Assembly (NCBI RefSeq): GCF_001625305.1
Contig: NW_017803976.1
Coordinates: 894,545-958,544 of the forward strand
Source of the DNA: Branchiostoma belcheri
Lineage: Eukaryota > Chordata > Leptocardii > Amphioxiformes > Branchiostomatidae
Length of the DNA stretch: 64,000 bases
Direction of reading: 5' to 3'
Shown one piece after another: positions 1 through 12,088 of the stretch. Numbering within the stretch: position 1 is the first letter of the stretch; every line of letters begins with the position of its first letter. The position numbers and the translations under genes are program-made. The notes beneath the pieces were generated by a model. It saw only the letters and a program-made list of their open reading frames with translations. It was not told the origin of the DNA and made no database searches.

Positions 1-830
1 GTGCGAACAAGAACAATATGATTATGAACGGGGATAAGTCCTATGAGTTGAGACTGTGACTTTTCAAAAAATCCACCTGTTCCACCTCCCCTCACACTTG
101 GAGGCAAGAAGTCCCGGTTGTTGAATGTGCCACGTATCTGGGCTTCAAACGTCACCGCAGCCTTGGGTGGGACAGCCAAATCTTACACATGGCAAAGAAA
201 GGCTCAACCCGTCTTCACTTTCTCCGCATGCTCAAGAAGGGCGGGATGCCACCAGAGGACCTGGAAACTGTGTATACGACTCTGATACGACCTGTGTTAG
301 AGTATGCAAATGTCGTGTACGTGGGCTGTAACACAAAACAGAACAACACTCTTGAGGCTGTACAGAGAAGGGCGGCGAGAATCCTACGGCAACAGTACTC
401 AAACAACCCCCTTCTCCACCCTCCAGGACAGACGGGAAACTGCAGCAAAAACTCTGCTCAAGCAAATGCGGCATGTCAGCCACACTTTGCATTCTTTGAT
501 GCCCTGCGACAGACACCAGAGCACACGGCGGTCCCTGAGAAATGGAAACCACATCTCCTTTCCGAAGTTCAGAACTGAACGACTGAGGAAACCTTTTCTG
601 TTTCAGGCAATAAGCCTCAGCAATCAAGATTCGTAAATAGTCCGCCTCTGTTTTAATGGACCTGAGCTACAAAATTTTAAATCTATTTAATTTTAATCGT
701 CAATGTTGTGCTTTTTAATGTGTATCTCTTTTCAAGCTATTTTAACATGTAATCACTTGTGCAATTCAGCCAAGCAATGAATATTGGCTGCCAATCAATG
801 TGAATAAAAAACAGTTTCAGTTTTAGTTTT
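1..830 (+). pseudogene. CR1-like non-LTR retrotransposon remnant, 3' end
   Basis: The translation from the left edge matches the C-terminal part of a CR1/L2-type reverse transcriptase: a YLGF segment, then LHFLRMLKK, LIRPVLEYANVVY and LEAVQRRAARIL, in the usual order. The reverse transcriptase core lies off the left edge. The frame breaks twice: a stop after the first 20 or so codons, and a shift near 395-420, after which a second frame continues (LQDRRETAAKTLLKQ to FRTERLRKPF). An AT-rich tail ends near AATAAAAAACAG at about 804-815. It is a dead copy. A second copy of a related family lies at 28727-29757 on the other strand. Confidence 0.85.
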
Positions 831-2370
831 TCGAAAAGTTTCGAAATGTTTGTAATTGGCTAAATGATCTGTGAAATCACTAATCCCCCCTAGCCGACTG
901 GAGCCCAAAAATAGAAAGGACAGGGGGCATCCCGTGGCGAATCTGGCTGCCCGACCCTCAGCGACCAGCGATCAACTCCAGTGCGCGGAACGGAACTTGC
1001 TCTCGAAAATGTATCAAGCCGCTACGCTTCCCCCCGCGGCTGCCATCCCTCCCCACTTATCCCACACTAGTTCAAATCACGTAAAAAAACCCCATCAAAA
1101 CATGCACAGAAGCGTGTTCATATCTTTCATGTTACGGTTAAAACTTAGAACCTCATAAAATTTTTGAGCGAACGTTACAAACACGAGACAAAATAATATT
1201 TTCGAAAACAAATCGCAATCTTATCAGCAAGGTTTCATTGATTCCTGTTAGATTTAACCGGTACCAAACCGCTGCAGGCAGCTAAGAACAGCGACATATT
1301 TGCCACGGTTAGCACAAGTGGCGGTGATATATTCAGGTCGTGCCGCCATGTGTTTGTTTAGATATCAGTGTGAATAGCAGCCCTGTTTCAGACACGGCCG
1401 GCCTGCCGGCGTTTCCGGCACGGGCACGATAATGAGACGTTGATTGACGGCACATGTGGTTCACATCTGAACAGTTTCAAAGAAAGAATTTATCGACAAT
1501 GCTTACCTTTTTTTTTATCGAATTGCCCTGTGGCTAAATCGACAATTTTCACCTCCTCAAGTCTCACAACTGTAGCAGCAACATTTTATTAGTTCACCGT
1601 CAGTCCACAAAACTTCCGTCACAGTGTGCTGCTCAGCACGTCTTGACGTGCTGACTGGCACGTGGCGACGGCATGCGGAAAGTTCCCCCGCTTGCCTTTT
1701 ATTGTGAAATACATTATTTAGAAATGAACCATTCAGCTTAGAAATATTTCTCTTCAAGCTTGTGTCCGAAAATCTTCCATGTAACGGACTCACACAAAAA
1801 AGAGAGACCGAGCGCCGCATCCAGCCAACTTCACGCCGTACCGCCGTAATGTATGTGTCGCAATAAGTGGCTACTTTCTGTCTAAGCGGCCGGCACAACA
1901 TGGCGGATTTTTCGTGCCGTGCCGCTGAACTCCGCGGCCAAATTATAGGTCTTTATGCAGGTTAACTGGCAGCTTCAACGAAGAAAACCACAAGTAATAC
2001 ATCTGAAGATTATCACAAGCGGAAAAGTTGATAGTTTTGGTGTTGTTTCTTTATTTTCAGAACGGGTTAGTCGAACGATCTTCGCCGGATCGGCGCTCCA
2101 CGTCCTGACAGGCGCTCAGTACGGGCTTGGCAAAGTCGTAAATTTCTCAAATTCTGCCCTTCATAGGAATCAAAAGATCGTAAAATATGATTAACTATAT
2201 TCTACCCGAGTATAGTCAACGGTTTTAGCTTTATATCAATGTGGAGACCGTTAAAAACAGTCGTTCTGGGTGCCCCATATACATGCACCCTGCCGTCATT
2301 GTGTGTTTCCTGTGCACTTTTGACGCCGTCGAAACGTGCTGTGTGGCACGCTTACATACCTGACAATGCT
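831..2370. other. No gene recognised
   Basis: Unique-looking intergenic DNA. Short open frames exist, but none has a recognisable domain, supporting splice signals or codon pattern. The part from about 1260 to 1960 is richer in C and G than its surroundings. I see no function. Confidence 0.5.
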
Positions 2371-2475
2371 GACACCCCTCTGTGTGAAAGGTCAGATCAG
2401 TGGTCGCGACCTCAATCGTCCTTATACATGCAAAGGTCAAAAGCTGAGGTCCACTTTCACACTGAAAGGGGTGTC
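2371..2475. repeat. Short terminal-inverted-repeat element, about 105 bp
   Basis: The left end reads GACACCCCTCTGTGTGAAAG and the right end, reversed, reads GACACCCCTTTCAGTGTGAAAG. The two differ mainly by a 4-nt indel. The size and ends suit a very short MITE or a structured hairpin. I could not find a clear target-site duplication, so the mobile origin is an inference. Confidence 0.4.
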
Positions 2476-3667
2476 CATCGGCGGTCTAAACGCATCATTT
2501 TGACGCACTAAAACACACATACTAAAAAACCAAAACAACGTGCACCATCTACAGCCCAACAGCAAAACGTATACCAACTCCCAGACATATCCGTCCACCC
2601 AAACGCGAGAAACGGGTGCGAACGCAATTTTCGTCTTCCCTCACAAAACCTCCGCGCTCGGGATGTACATCCCTACCCGGAGGTAATAACGCCGACGCCC
2701 AACAAGACTGCGAAGGAGGCTACCTTTATGCCGTGTGCTCTCCCGTGCAGCAGGCGCGTGCCGGGTGATGTATAGGGCGCACGCCGGGGTTAATACGCAC
2801 CTACAAGCAAACATACGCCGGTAGGATAAGGGTTATCAATTTTGTGGCCCGACAGTAACCTCGGCATGGGATAACTGTAGGTGTGATGGGTACAGACTGT
2901 CGTGCGTTAACAGCCGTGTCTATGGTACATATAAGCCTAACACGAAAATACAACATAACGTTACATGTTTTGTGGTATAATTGATGATGTGTGTGCTCTG
3001 CTTGTTTCTGTTCATTGCAACCGTTGGAAATTTCAGTATACCTATCCAATGTGGACAACGTACCTGTACCACTTACCATACTCCGGACCAAACTATGGAT
3101 ACCCGAATAAAAGTAAAACCATGTAATCATTACCATGACATACGCGTCTTGCTGTGTCCACTTTCTGGTAATCGGAAATATAATCGAGTGCGATATGAGT
3201 CATATGACGGTATTAAATTGACGCTCAACAAAATTTTGTCAGTTTTCCCTAGTTTAGCGCGATGTCGTTTCTCATCTTAACAAAACATGGGTAGCCCGTA
3301 TACGTCACAAGGAGACCCGGCTGGGCTCCGCATTCACGTACATGTACATCTTATTATCGTACTTGTAGAAGAGGGTGATCGTTCAGTACTGGAACTTGTA
3401 CTGTACCTGGACTAACTACGTATAATACTGCTCCCCAAGCAACCTCAAACACTGAGTAAACTCACTGTTGAATCCATTTTCAGTTCTACTGCCTACACCA
3501 ATAAGGGCTAACATTAGTAGGTCTACACTCGACAATACTGTTATAACTAGAAAGGCCGCATTTGCTCTGGAGCAAACACAACATATTTCCGTCATACCCC
3601 TCCCCATAGAGTGGACTGTTCCAAACTCACACCTGTGCCCAAATATGGTCACACTGCCAGATATGGT

Positions 3668-3885
3668 CACTCTCCAAGCAGAGGTTTGGGTTTTCGGTTT
3701 TTAGGCTTTTCTTTATCCGAGTTTCTTTTTTGCACTGGAATTTTTTTCACCCAACCTGCCCCGAGGTGAGTGGGGGCAGAGGTTGGGTGAAAAAATTCCA
3801 GTACAAAAAAGAAACTCCGATAATATAAAAAAGCCTAAAAACACGCAAAAAATAAGCCAAAACCCAAACCTCTGCTTGGAGAGTA
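3668..3885. mobile_element. Foldback MITE with 9-bp target duplication (Mutator-like)
   Basis: The element is an almost complete hairpin. Both ends carry ACTCTCCAAGCAGAGGTTTG in inverted orientation, and the arms extend for about 100 bp each around a short centre near 3767-3782. It is flanked by a perfect 9-bp direct repeat AGATATGGT (3659-3667 and 3886-3894). A 9-bp target duplication is typical of Mutator-like elements, so that superfamily is the best guess. It has no coding capacity. Confidence 0.7.
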
Positions 3886-4009
3886 AGATATGGTAACGCA
3901 TACTGCTTTAGTACATTTCCTATAATACAGCCAAAAAGCCCAAATAAAACAGTTCTAAAAGCCTGTATCAAGAAAATTTAAAGAAAACGCTTGGGGGGGG
4001 GGGGGCTCG

Positions 4010-5202
4010 TCACTGAATGACATCCAGTAAATTTCTAGCGGGGACCAATCAGAGGTCTGCTGAATAATTTGAATAATTTATCAAGGCCCACGGACAAGGT
4101 TCTTTCACTTGTAAAGTAGCCAATTACCACCGAGCCGGTGGCACACGATGGGCGAGAACATGTATTTCACACCCATTGTACGTCGACATAAAGCGCTTAT
4201 ACATTACAAACAGAATTTTCGTAGGACTGCCATTACTTTAGTTTGCAGCATGTGTATTGAGAACGAGTATCTTCATAATTCTGCTGGTTGTTTGTAGAAG
4301 AACGGCAAAATAAAACAGTTTTCAATACCAACACGACTTAGCAGATAACACGTAATGAAGCCCACTTTTTACGCAGATTGTAGCACTACGTAATGTTACA
4401 CAAACTAACAGTAGATGTTTTAAGGAATTCACAGAAATGACAATGATAGATAATGTAACGGATAAACATTATACAGCACAAAATAAAGAGTAACAGTAAT
4501 GTAGTCGCTTTGCCCGGGTATGGCAAGTTATAGTACGTATATGTATCGGTTCAATCTTTAACGGGTAAGTTGACAGCAACAAGCAAGATGCATAGGTTCT
4601 ATTACTTTTGTAGCTCACTTGCGTCTAGATTTGGGACGAACCCATGTTACTTTTTCGCCGCAGTTTTTCATGTAGTGGTTACTTCGGCAGCCTTTCCGCT
4701 GACGCAAACATACTAGTTTGAGGTTCCACAGTTCTTACAACGTTAGCGCTTGAAGTGGTGTTTTCCAAGTTTGTTAGTCTGGTGATGTTTGTCTTTGTTG
4801 GCTTGTTGTCTGTCATTTCCCTCCATTTTTATGTTTGGCGGCCCGTCTTCGATGGGTTGTGTTTGGTTCACAAATCTCGGCTTCGCTAAGATCCGTTCCT
4901 TCCCGTACGTAGTGGTCGCTCCATTAGCGCTAGTGCAGCCACATTTGAATGTGTAAAACTTAATGTCTACAGTCCCGTTTTGATTCGTTCATCAAAGTAG
5001 ATTTTACTAAGGTATGACTTTACTAACTGATTGTGGAAGTTCTAGTACTTAGTACTGATGTAAACAAGAAACAATATACGCGCTCTGGTTGAGTTCATGG
5101 CATTTACATGAAACAAGGTGTTAATAGCCGCTAGTCGGTGACGCGTCAGCAGCCCTATGATTGGTCCCCGCTAGAAATCTACTGGATGTCATATAGTGTA
5201 CA
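4010..5202. mobile_element. Non-autonomous DNA transposon, about 1.2 kb, 60-bp TIRs
   Basis: The left end contains TGACATCCAGTAAATTTCTA then GCGGGGACCAATCA. The right end carries the same sequence inverted (TGATTGGTCCCCGC, then TAGAAATCTACTGGATGTCA). Both flanks have a long run of G on the + strand (about 3992-4005 and 5204-5215), so the target duplication may lie in poly-G. The inside has no recognisable protein. The superfamily is not clear. Confidence 0.6.
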
Positions 5203-7065
5203 CGGGGGGGGGGGGTATTTAGTCACAGGCTATAGTATCTTTTCTAGTAAGTCTCACAACTACTGTCATGCCGCAATGTTTTTTTAAGAAGACTTCTTTG
5301 CACCGCGTTTCCCTCTGTCCCGTGCGCCAGTAAAAGTAAAACTCCAGAATAACTGTGTGGTCGCAATCACGCTCGATTTCCTCCTCCGCTGGGCAATCAC
5401 ATCCCGGAGATTCACATGATTTGATTTTGATCCTTTGAGGTGGTCTGATCTAACCGTATTAATCATACACGAGCGCGGCAGACAGTCGATTTGAAGGGGG
5501 GCAACTCAAGTAATCAAAAAACGTGACCACGGTGGGAAGTAGGACCCGGGCGGTCACCTTTACTCATCCTTAAAGGTTTCTTCAAGACGTCTCACAGACA
5601 AATGTGCCTCTGATGGCGTGTGGAAGATTTCACGGGTCACGGGTGGAAGAAGTTGATGAATGTTTAAAAGTCTCCGGAGAATTCTAATGCTCCTTCGTCA
5701 TGTATACAGCAGGCCATTGTCGAATGCATCGCTTTCAAATTTTCCGTGATCTATTTCAACTTGCGGTGACGGTGCTTTGTACATGTGGCGTACGCCAATA
5801 ACGTCGTCTCAGGCGCCCTTTGTAGAAGGGAACTAAACTTTGAATTGGTTCATGAAGTGACCCAAGGTGACAATAGAATACCAACGGATGTAGAATTGAA
5901 GACAGCAGCACGTATTGAATACCAGAATATGTCCAAATTCTGTTAGCTGGAGAAAATCGAATGAAGTTGGAAAAATTCAATAAGAGATGAAAAAGGACGA
6001 ACGTCAAATTGGTTACGCTAGTAGATTAGGTCATGTAGATTTCTTGAGGGCGCTTGATCTTTCCCTGTGGTATCTGTTGTATAAGATATAATGGTGTATA
6101 CATTGTATATGTATGGACGTTAAGACTAAGTAAAGAGAACTGAAGCACAAAACATGACCAGGTTTTACGCAAACTGTATCCAATGTTACGGTCACAACAG
6201 CATTTCATACTTTAGGCATTTAAAACTGCAGAAACAAGCCCCAAGTTGAGTCCTTTATTTTCTGGGTGGTAGCCTAAAATCAATCCAGGTCTTCCAGTAA
6301 CCGTTTTTTGTCAGAATTTTGGGCCTTTTTGTCCCATGAATGTCGATATACATTGGGACAGTTCTGTTTCAACTTAATAAGTATTTATTTATTTATTTAT
6401 CAAGTTTTACCACGTACAATATGCACTGTGGATGGCATGGCGAAACAGGTGTTTCTGACATGAAACACCTTTTCAAAGCCGCCATACCAATAAAATGACA
6501 AAACAATACAAAAAGTAATCAAATCACATAATACAGTTAGAGAAACAGATAAATAAACTTAGAACTACAAGGCAAGTCAACTTATTTACATTAACGTAGA
6601 TAAGTAGATAAGTGACTAGCTAGACTTTAAAAAAAATCGGGTTTCAAAGCCCTAAAAACTGTATTGGATGTCTTTAAGGAAAATCCTGTGGCACAAAACG
6701 ATCTTACGAGTACCTCCCCTTTTTGTAATCACATTACGATGCGGACTCAGGCCTGTCGCTTAATCTCCAAGCAAATATTATGGAAGGCCAAACGTTTTCC
6801 TAGCATAGCTTTAGCGCTGCCAATTTCTTTGACAAATCGTCTGAAACAAAACCAGTGGTTTATCACAGAAACTGGAAGCTTGGATATGGCAACGGGTCAG
6901 CTCCTCGACATCTGCTTGCTGCTTGAAATTACACTTCATTGTAGCTCCGCTCCAGAGCCAACATTTTATAATAAATATACTATAGTCTATATAATCTTAT
7001 TAACTGTCCGGATTTTTTTCTCTTCTCAGAATGCCATGTACATGTGAAGGTATCAGGAGGTCTAT
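5203..7065. other. No gene recognised; LINE-like tail near 6386
   Basis: No supported gene. A (TTTA)n run at about 6386-6402 followed by TCAAGTTTTACCACG looks like the 3' tail of a retroposon on the minus strand. An open frame at 6664-7047 has no recognisable domain and lies in AT-rich DNA, so I do not call it a gene. Confidence 0.4.
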
Positions 7066-7626
7066 GGCCGTGTCTATACGGAATCACCCAAACCGCGATT
7101 CGGGTAACTCACATTCCTCACATCTGGTCCACGTGCCACACACACCTGTGAAACCGTGTCCGAACATAATGCGCTTGAGCTACATTTATTGCTGTTTGAT
7201 GATAACACGCAAGGCGGCGTGTTATTAATGTCAGAGGTCAACGACCTACTTGCTGATGCCCCCCTCCCAGCGTATCTCCGCCGAATGCCGACGTGGTCCC
7301 GCCAGAGGCGGTGAAGCTCGCCCTAGAACGGACACATTATTTGACCATTACTGCTCTTTAAGTTGCTGCCACGTAAAAGTTGGTATTGCATATAAAAAAA
7401 GAAATATCACTCCGTAATCCATGACCAGGCGAAGTCACATTGAAATCACATTGCGTTCAGACGCAAATCACGATGCGGGGAAACCGATTCGAAACCACCC
7501 CTAGAAGTGGCTTGGGATCGAGGCGCTTTCAATGTGATTTCGGAGCGTTCACATGGAGCCACTTGAAACCGGCTTCGGGGTAAACCACATGTACACCGCC
7601 TTGGGTGATTCCGTTTAGACACGGCC
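7066..7626. mobile_element. GGCC-ended MITE (Harbinger-like), 561 bp
   Basis: The left end reads GGCCGTGTCTATACGGAATC and the right end is its inverted copy (GATTCCGTTTAGACACGGCC). TAT stands on both sides (7063-7065 and 7627-7629), a plausible 3-bp target duplication. There is no coding sequence. A related copy in the opposite orientation begins at 63779 and runs off the right edge. The 3-bp duplication and GGCC ends suggest PIF/Harbinger, by inference. Confidence 0.65.
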
Positions 7627-7989
7627 TATAAGACCTTGGATGGATGATTTAGCCGTTGGCTGAAGTTCTCTGTTGGTTACACATTACGGAGAAGGTTGAT
7701 ACTAGATTGCATAAAAGGTCATAGCATTTACCCATTCCGGGCAGTTACTGGACCAGCCCTACTCTATCCCACGCCACGATATACATGCGTAATACATGTG
7801 AACAGTACTAAACATGTAGGTAATTATAAGGACAGGTATTAGGCTGCTCAGACTGCAGTAATCCAGACAGATCGCATGGCTGCTCCAATCAACACCTTCT
7901 CATCACGTGATGTAATCGAGGTGACCGTTATGACGTCACACGGTGTGAGGAAACCCGCTTTACTGCGGAAGGATTTCCACACAGTGTCC

Positions 7990-8465
7990 TAATTCACCAA
8001 TTTCACACTTCCCATAATGCGTAGTAAAGATCACGGATATGACCAACTCCCTCCGCCTTCCTCGATGTAATATTTCCAACAAGTTCTATCGACAGACTGG
8101 TCAACTATATTGTTTTGAATTATTTCTCTAGTATAAAGCGCATGCCATGATTGCATTTTTGTTGGAATTAGAGAAAATGACGTTCCTTCTATCGTTCTAC
8201 CTTCTACCGAAGACTCTCCTACTCGCACGGTCACATTACGCATTATATTACGATAGAAGGTACGTCATTTTCTCTAATTCCAACAAAAATGCAATTATGG
8301 CATGCGCTTTATATACTAGAGAAATAATTCAAAACAATAGTTGACCGGTTTGTCGATAGAACTAACTCGTTGGAAATATTACGTCGAGGAAGAGGGGGAG
8401 GGGTGGTCTGCGTCATATCCGTGACTTTTACTAGGCATTATGGGAAGTGTGAAATTGGTGAATTA
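7990..8465. repeat. Long imperfect inverted repeat, arms about 205-215 bp
   Basis: The left arm (7990 to about 8195) is repeated in inverted orientation from about 8251 to 8465, with a central loop of about 56 nt. The outer ends are TAATTCACCAATTTCAC and its complement. Inner stretches such as GCATTTTTGTTGGAATTAGA match exactly. The arms differ at scattered positions and small indels, so this is not an assembly echo. TA at both ends could be a 2-bp target duplication of a foldback element. A transcript would form a long hairpin. Confidence 0.7.
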
Positions 8466-8836
8466 CACCTTTCCTATCACCCCTCAGGCACACAAGTATC
8501 TCATGGAATAGCGCGTCTATCCATCCTTCAGTTAGGTTATGGTAGGTCAACCTGAGCGACAATCTCTATGTACATGTATCTGGTTTTGACAGTTGATTGA
8601 CAGGAAGGTCAAGCTGACCCAGAACGCACCGGATGGAGTTAAGGAAGTGGTGTAATTCCGACATTTCAAATCGCCTACACAGTTCCAATACTTTTATGAA
8701 AACCCCCAAAACACTTCCCTGAAGTCTGAAATCTCCGGTTTTTCATTCAGCACTAATGATAGTAAACGGTATACCGCATAGTCACTTGTGATATTAAAAC
8801 ATGATGCTTGTCGCGTCGTTGTCACTTTAATATTTA

Positions 8837-9252
8837 GGCCACAGCAAGTAATTTTTATAGATGACATCAGCGCGCGCATTAATGTTCGCCTGATTTTGGA
8901 AAAAAAAAAAAGAAATTTTGTTGCCTTCTGACAGTGGTCAACATGCCGAAAATGGGCAAAGATGTCTGTTGTCATGCTGGAATCTGCCCGGATGGAAGAT
9001 ATAAAGAGTGGAGACAAGACAAGATTTCATGTTTTGTTTCTTACTTTGATGCAGTGATATGTGATGTTGGCTGTGTATATACTATATGTGATGTTCCCAC
9101 TGAATCAAAACCATCTGTGCACTAGTGATTGAGTCAAATTTTTAGAATGTAGAAACCTTGTTTTTTTGGGCCCGCCTTGTTTTTTTTCGCCCGCTCGCAT
9201 TAGATTTGGAGTCTGTGGAGGATGTCATCCATAAAATTTACTTGCTGTGGCC
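8837..9252. mobile_element. GGCC-ended MITE, subfamily with CAGCAAGTAA
   Basis: The ends are GGCCACAGCAAGTAATTTTT and its inverted counterpart. The next shared block is GATGACATC on one side and GGATGTCATCC on the other. TTA stands on both sides (8834-8836 and 9253-9255). The element at 15328-15920 has the same ends and the same inner block TTTTGTTGCC(T/C)TCTGACAGTG. A TTA target duplication fits PIF/Harbinger. No coding capacity. Confidence 0.75.
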
Positions 9253-9420
9253 TTAAGGAACTTACTAGTAACATACTAGTATGATGAAGCAATTAAAAGA
9301 TCATAACGTAACGCTACATTATTCACCAGTGCCATGTTCGTGTGGCCAAATGCCGTGAAAAAAATGGCATCGAAATTCTCGTTTTGTTTCATCTAACGCT
9401 ATAGAATCGTTACATGTATC

Positions 9421-9643
9421 TGTAACATCTGTGTCCATAATATCACCATAGTTCATAATATCGCCACCTTGAGAAACAGTGTGCTTAAAGATATTTTTAC
9501 TGCAACATACTTTTGGTATACACTCCTGCACACCTCAAATGTACATACCTAGGGTATGTTGCAGTAAAAATATCTTTAAGCACACCTTTTCTCAAGGTGG
9601 CGATATTATGGACTATGTTGATATTATGGACACAGATGTTACA
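9421..9643. repeat. Inverted repeat, two 90-bp arms
   Basis: Positions 9421-9510 and 9554-9643 are inverted copies. TGTAACATCTGTGTCCATAA at the left edge matches its complement at the right edge, and GCAACATAC meets GTATGTTGC at the inner edges. The loop is 43 nt. A few positions differ between arms (for example CACCATAG against CAACATAG). I see no target duplication. It may be a foldback element or the source of a hairpin RNA. Confidence 0.65.
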
Positions 9644-11011
9644 ACCATGACGAGGAAAATTTCAACAATACGAATAGCTTTTTGCGGTATGGCCTATCCT
9701 ATAGCCCCGGCCACCTCCGCCAAAACGTAGAATTGCAAAAGAAGAAAACAGATCTAGAAATACAAATATTTGACGAACATGTAACTACTCTCTCGTTGGT
9801 TTAGCACCTAATTGCCATGCTATTATTGGTTAAACTGCTAATTGTGATGGACAGTCAGGGTCCTTTGCTCATATTCACTAGGCATACAAACCAACGTAAA
9901 ACTCAGACTAGTTTTATTGTCCGTACCCGTTCCAAAGTGCAAATAACAGACAACCCACACACTGTAGCCATAACAGATACGTCTTACTTCTCACATATTA
10001 ACGCCTTGAAACACACCGTCAGAAATAACAACATCCAAACCGACTTGGAATGCGTTACGCTGCGCCGCCACCCATCAAACCATTCACACGGCCATATTTT
10101 GGTCAAAGTTCCTTGATGCAGCACGGCGTGCCCTTTCTTGATGATCGTTCCGACTGGAGAAAATGTGATAAGGAATCGCAGGACCGCCTTAAACATGACA
10201 TTACGCCGGCGCCCCCACCCCCTCAATCTAAGGAGACAGGCGCGATAACGTGTAATGTTGTCGTTACATGGAATAGAACTGACACGACAGTGTAGATCAT
10301 TCTATAAATCGGCGAGACCGACGAATTGGTCAGGTAGCGGATACAAAATGTCAGCGGCGCGTCAGGCCGTATGTCCCGGCTACAGTAGCACATGTTCCGC
10401 TGATAAGGTCACTTTCGTCCTCCAGCGGCCAAGGCGATTACGACAGGCGTGCACTTTACGGCAAATTGATCCTGGCTATTTATAATCCCTAATCTGACAA
10501 TTCCGGAGGACATGCGAGTGTTATTGAAACGCGGTTGATATAAAAGAGCTAGAGGGAAGCCACCAGTTCTTTTTCAGACGATATATTGATTCCGCTTCAT
10601 CAAATTGTAGCAATTCTAATTGATAGAACTATAAGCGCCTGTGTTGAGGGAAGAGACTTCGTGGGGCCGCGCACTGCCCCCTGGGACAGGACAACCGCTT
10701 CCAGTTCCGCTCGCTTTCGGTTATGATTCAATTATGTTTGGCCGGAATCCTGACCAGAACCAGATTAAAACGGCGCGAATTCCCAGGCGACGCCGTATTT
10801 CTGCCTCGCCAGGGCGAGTTTTTCTATTAGTTCGCCAGTGGAGTGATGAAATACATTCTACGGTCGGCGTCATTTCTCTTGATGGTAGGGTGGATTCGAT
10901 GACAAGTCGAAGTACACCTTATTAAGTTAGTCTCGGATATTACATCGTTATGACCTGCTTTCTCGTCACGTTTTTCTATCCGACCTTGAAGACAAGAAGT
11001 ATCGACCTTAC
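9644..11011. other. No gene recognised; presumed intron side of the 11012-11340 exon
   Basis: No supported coding sequence. If the minus-strand exon at 11012-11340 is real, this stretch is intron. A TATA-like string TATAAAAG occurs near 10539 on the + strand, with no recognisable gene after it. Confidence 0.35.
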
Positions 11012-11340
11012 TCATCCTCTGCGTCCATGTACATCTTATAATCCTCGTCGTCTATCGGAGCCCTTTCTCTTCCAGTCTTACGCCACTTCCTGTGTCTTAG
11101 GATCCTTCTATCCAGGAGCGGCGCGGCCGCGTGAACGTCCTGTTCCACCTTAGCGCCCTCGGGTCCCACAGAATCCGCTAGCCCCGTCTGTGCCCGCCCT
11201 TCTGTCGAGAGATGTTCTGAGATGAGCCAGTGGAGCGCCACGAAGGTAGACGATAGAACCGTCACTGCTGCCACGGTCACCAACAGGCAGCCTAGCCTGG
11301 GTCTCCGCCTGGTAGCACCGACACCCGCCGACATGTTCAA
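11012..11340 (-). CDS. Probable first exon of a type II membrane protein (partial)
   Basis: The frame begins M-N-M-S-A-G-V, then a basic patch (RRRPR), a hydrophobic segment of about 22 residues (LGCLLVTVAAVTVLSSTFVA), and a soluble region rich in charged residues. A short basic tail before a single signal anchor is the layout of Golgi type II enzymes such as sulfotransferases and glycosyltransferases. The exon ends at a good donor (GATGA then GTAAGG, at 11012/11011), phase 2. No following exon is recognisable down to position 1, so the catalytic part, if any, lies outside the window or is too divergent to see. The family is unknown. It could also be a chance frame in GC-rich DNA. Confidence 0.45.
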
Positions 11341-11683
11341 CGTACTCCGTGTGTCCTAAAACACTTCAGCCCCCTTTGAAATGTTCACCGAAAACACGCC
11401 AGAGCTGTGCAGGTCTGTGATATCACTGTCAGTCGATCAGAACTCGTGTCGTCAGCTTTAGGACTAGATAATCCACGACCGTAACGACGTCCAACCATAT
11501 CCCGTCCAGCCCGCGCCACCAGTCTGCACTCAACGTCCAATCCATGAATATCAGGATAACTACCTAAAAACAGACAATCACAGACGGGAGTATTGTAGAC
11601 TCAGACAGTCGCAACAGAGCTTCGTCCTCCGTGGTTAGAAACTTGCCTCTCCAAATCCACGCATCAAATTGCTTCCAGGCCTG

Positions 11684-11915
11684 AAGATTCAGTTCTAGCC
11701 TTGTGGCCAATCCGAGCCGAGTAGAGACGTCCTTGTTACCTTGTTATTGAGACCCAAATCCAGCGCTGTGAGAGTCTTGTAATATCGATTTAATGATATT
11801 ACGGCGTCGCGACTCCGCAAGGGGACGGTCTTCAGCAAGAGGACTGCCTCCTGTACCCAGTCCGTGTCTACACCACGGCCATGTGACTGTGCGTGAGTTA
11901 CTCCCCCTGTCTGTC
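11684..11915. repeat. Left copy of a 232-bp sequence flanking an assembly gap
   Basis: This segment reappears at 12089-12320, directly after the run of N, in the same orientation with only a few differences (for example TTATTGAG against TTACTGAG, CCATGTG against CCACGTG). The left copy ends exactly where the N run begins and the right copy starts exactly where it ends. This is what a false duplication of two haplotypes at a scaffold join looks like. Confidence 0.8.
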
Positions 11916-12088
11916 NNNNNNNNNNNNNNNNNNNNNNNNNNNNNNNNNNNNNNNNNNNNNNNNNNNNNNNNNNNNNNNNNNNNNNNNNNNNNNNNNNNNN
12001 NNNNNNNNNNNNNNNNNNNNNNNNNNNNNNNNNNNNNNNNNNNNNNNNNNNNNNNNNNNNNNNNNNNNNNNNNNNNNNNNNNNNNNNN
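11916..12088. other. Assembly gap
   Basis: A run of 173 N. Confidence 1.

Noticed and set aside
6664..7047. Protein-coding gene of 127 residues
   Set aside because: No domain, no splice context, AT-rich surroundings; looks like a chance frame.
10535..10545. TATA-box promoter on the + strand
   Set aside because: TATAAAAG is present but no gene follows that I can recognise.
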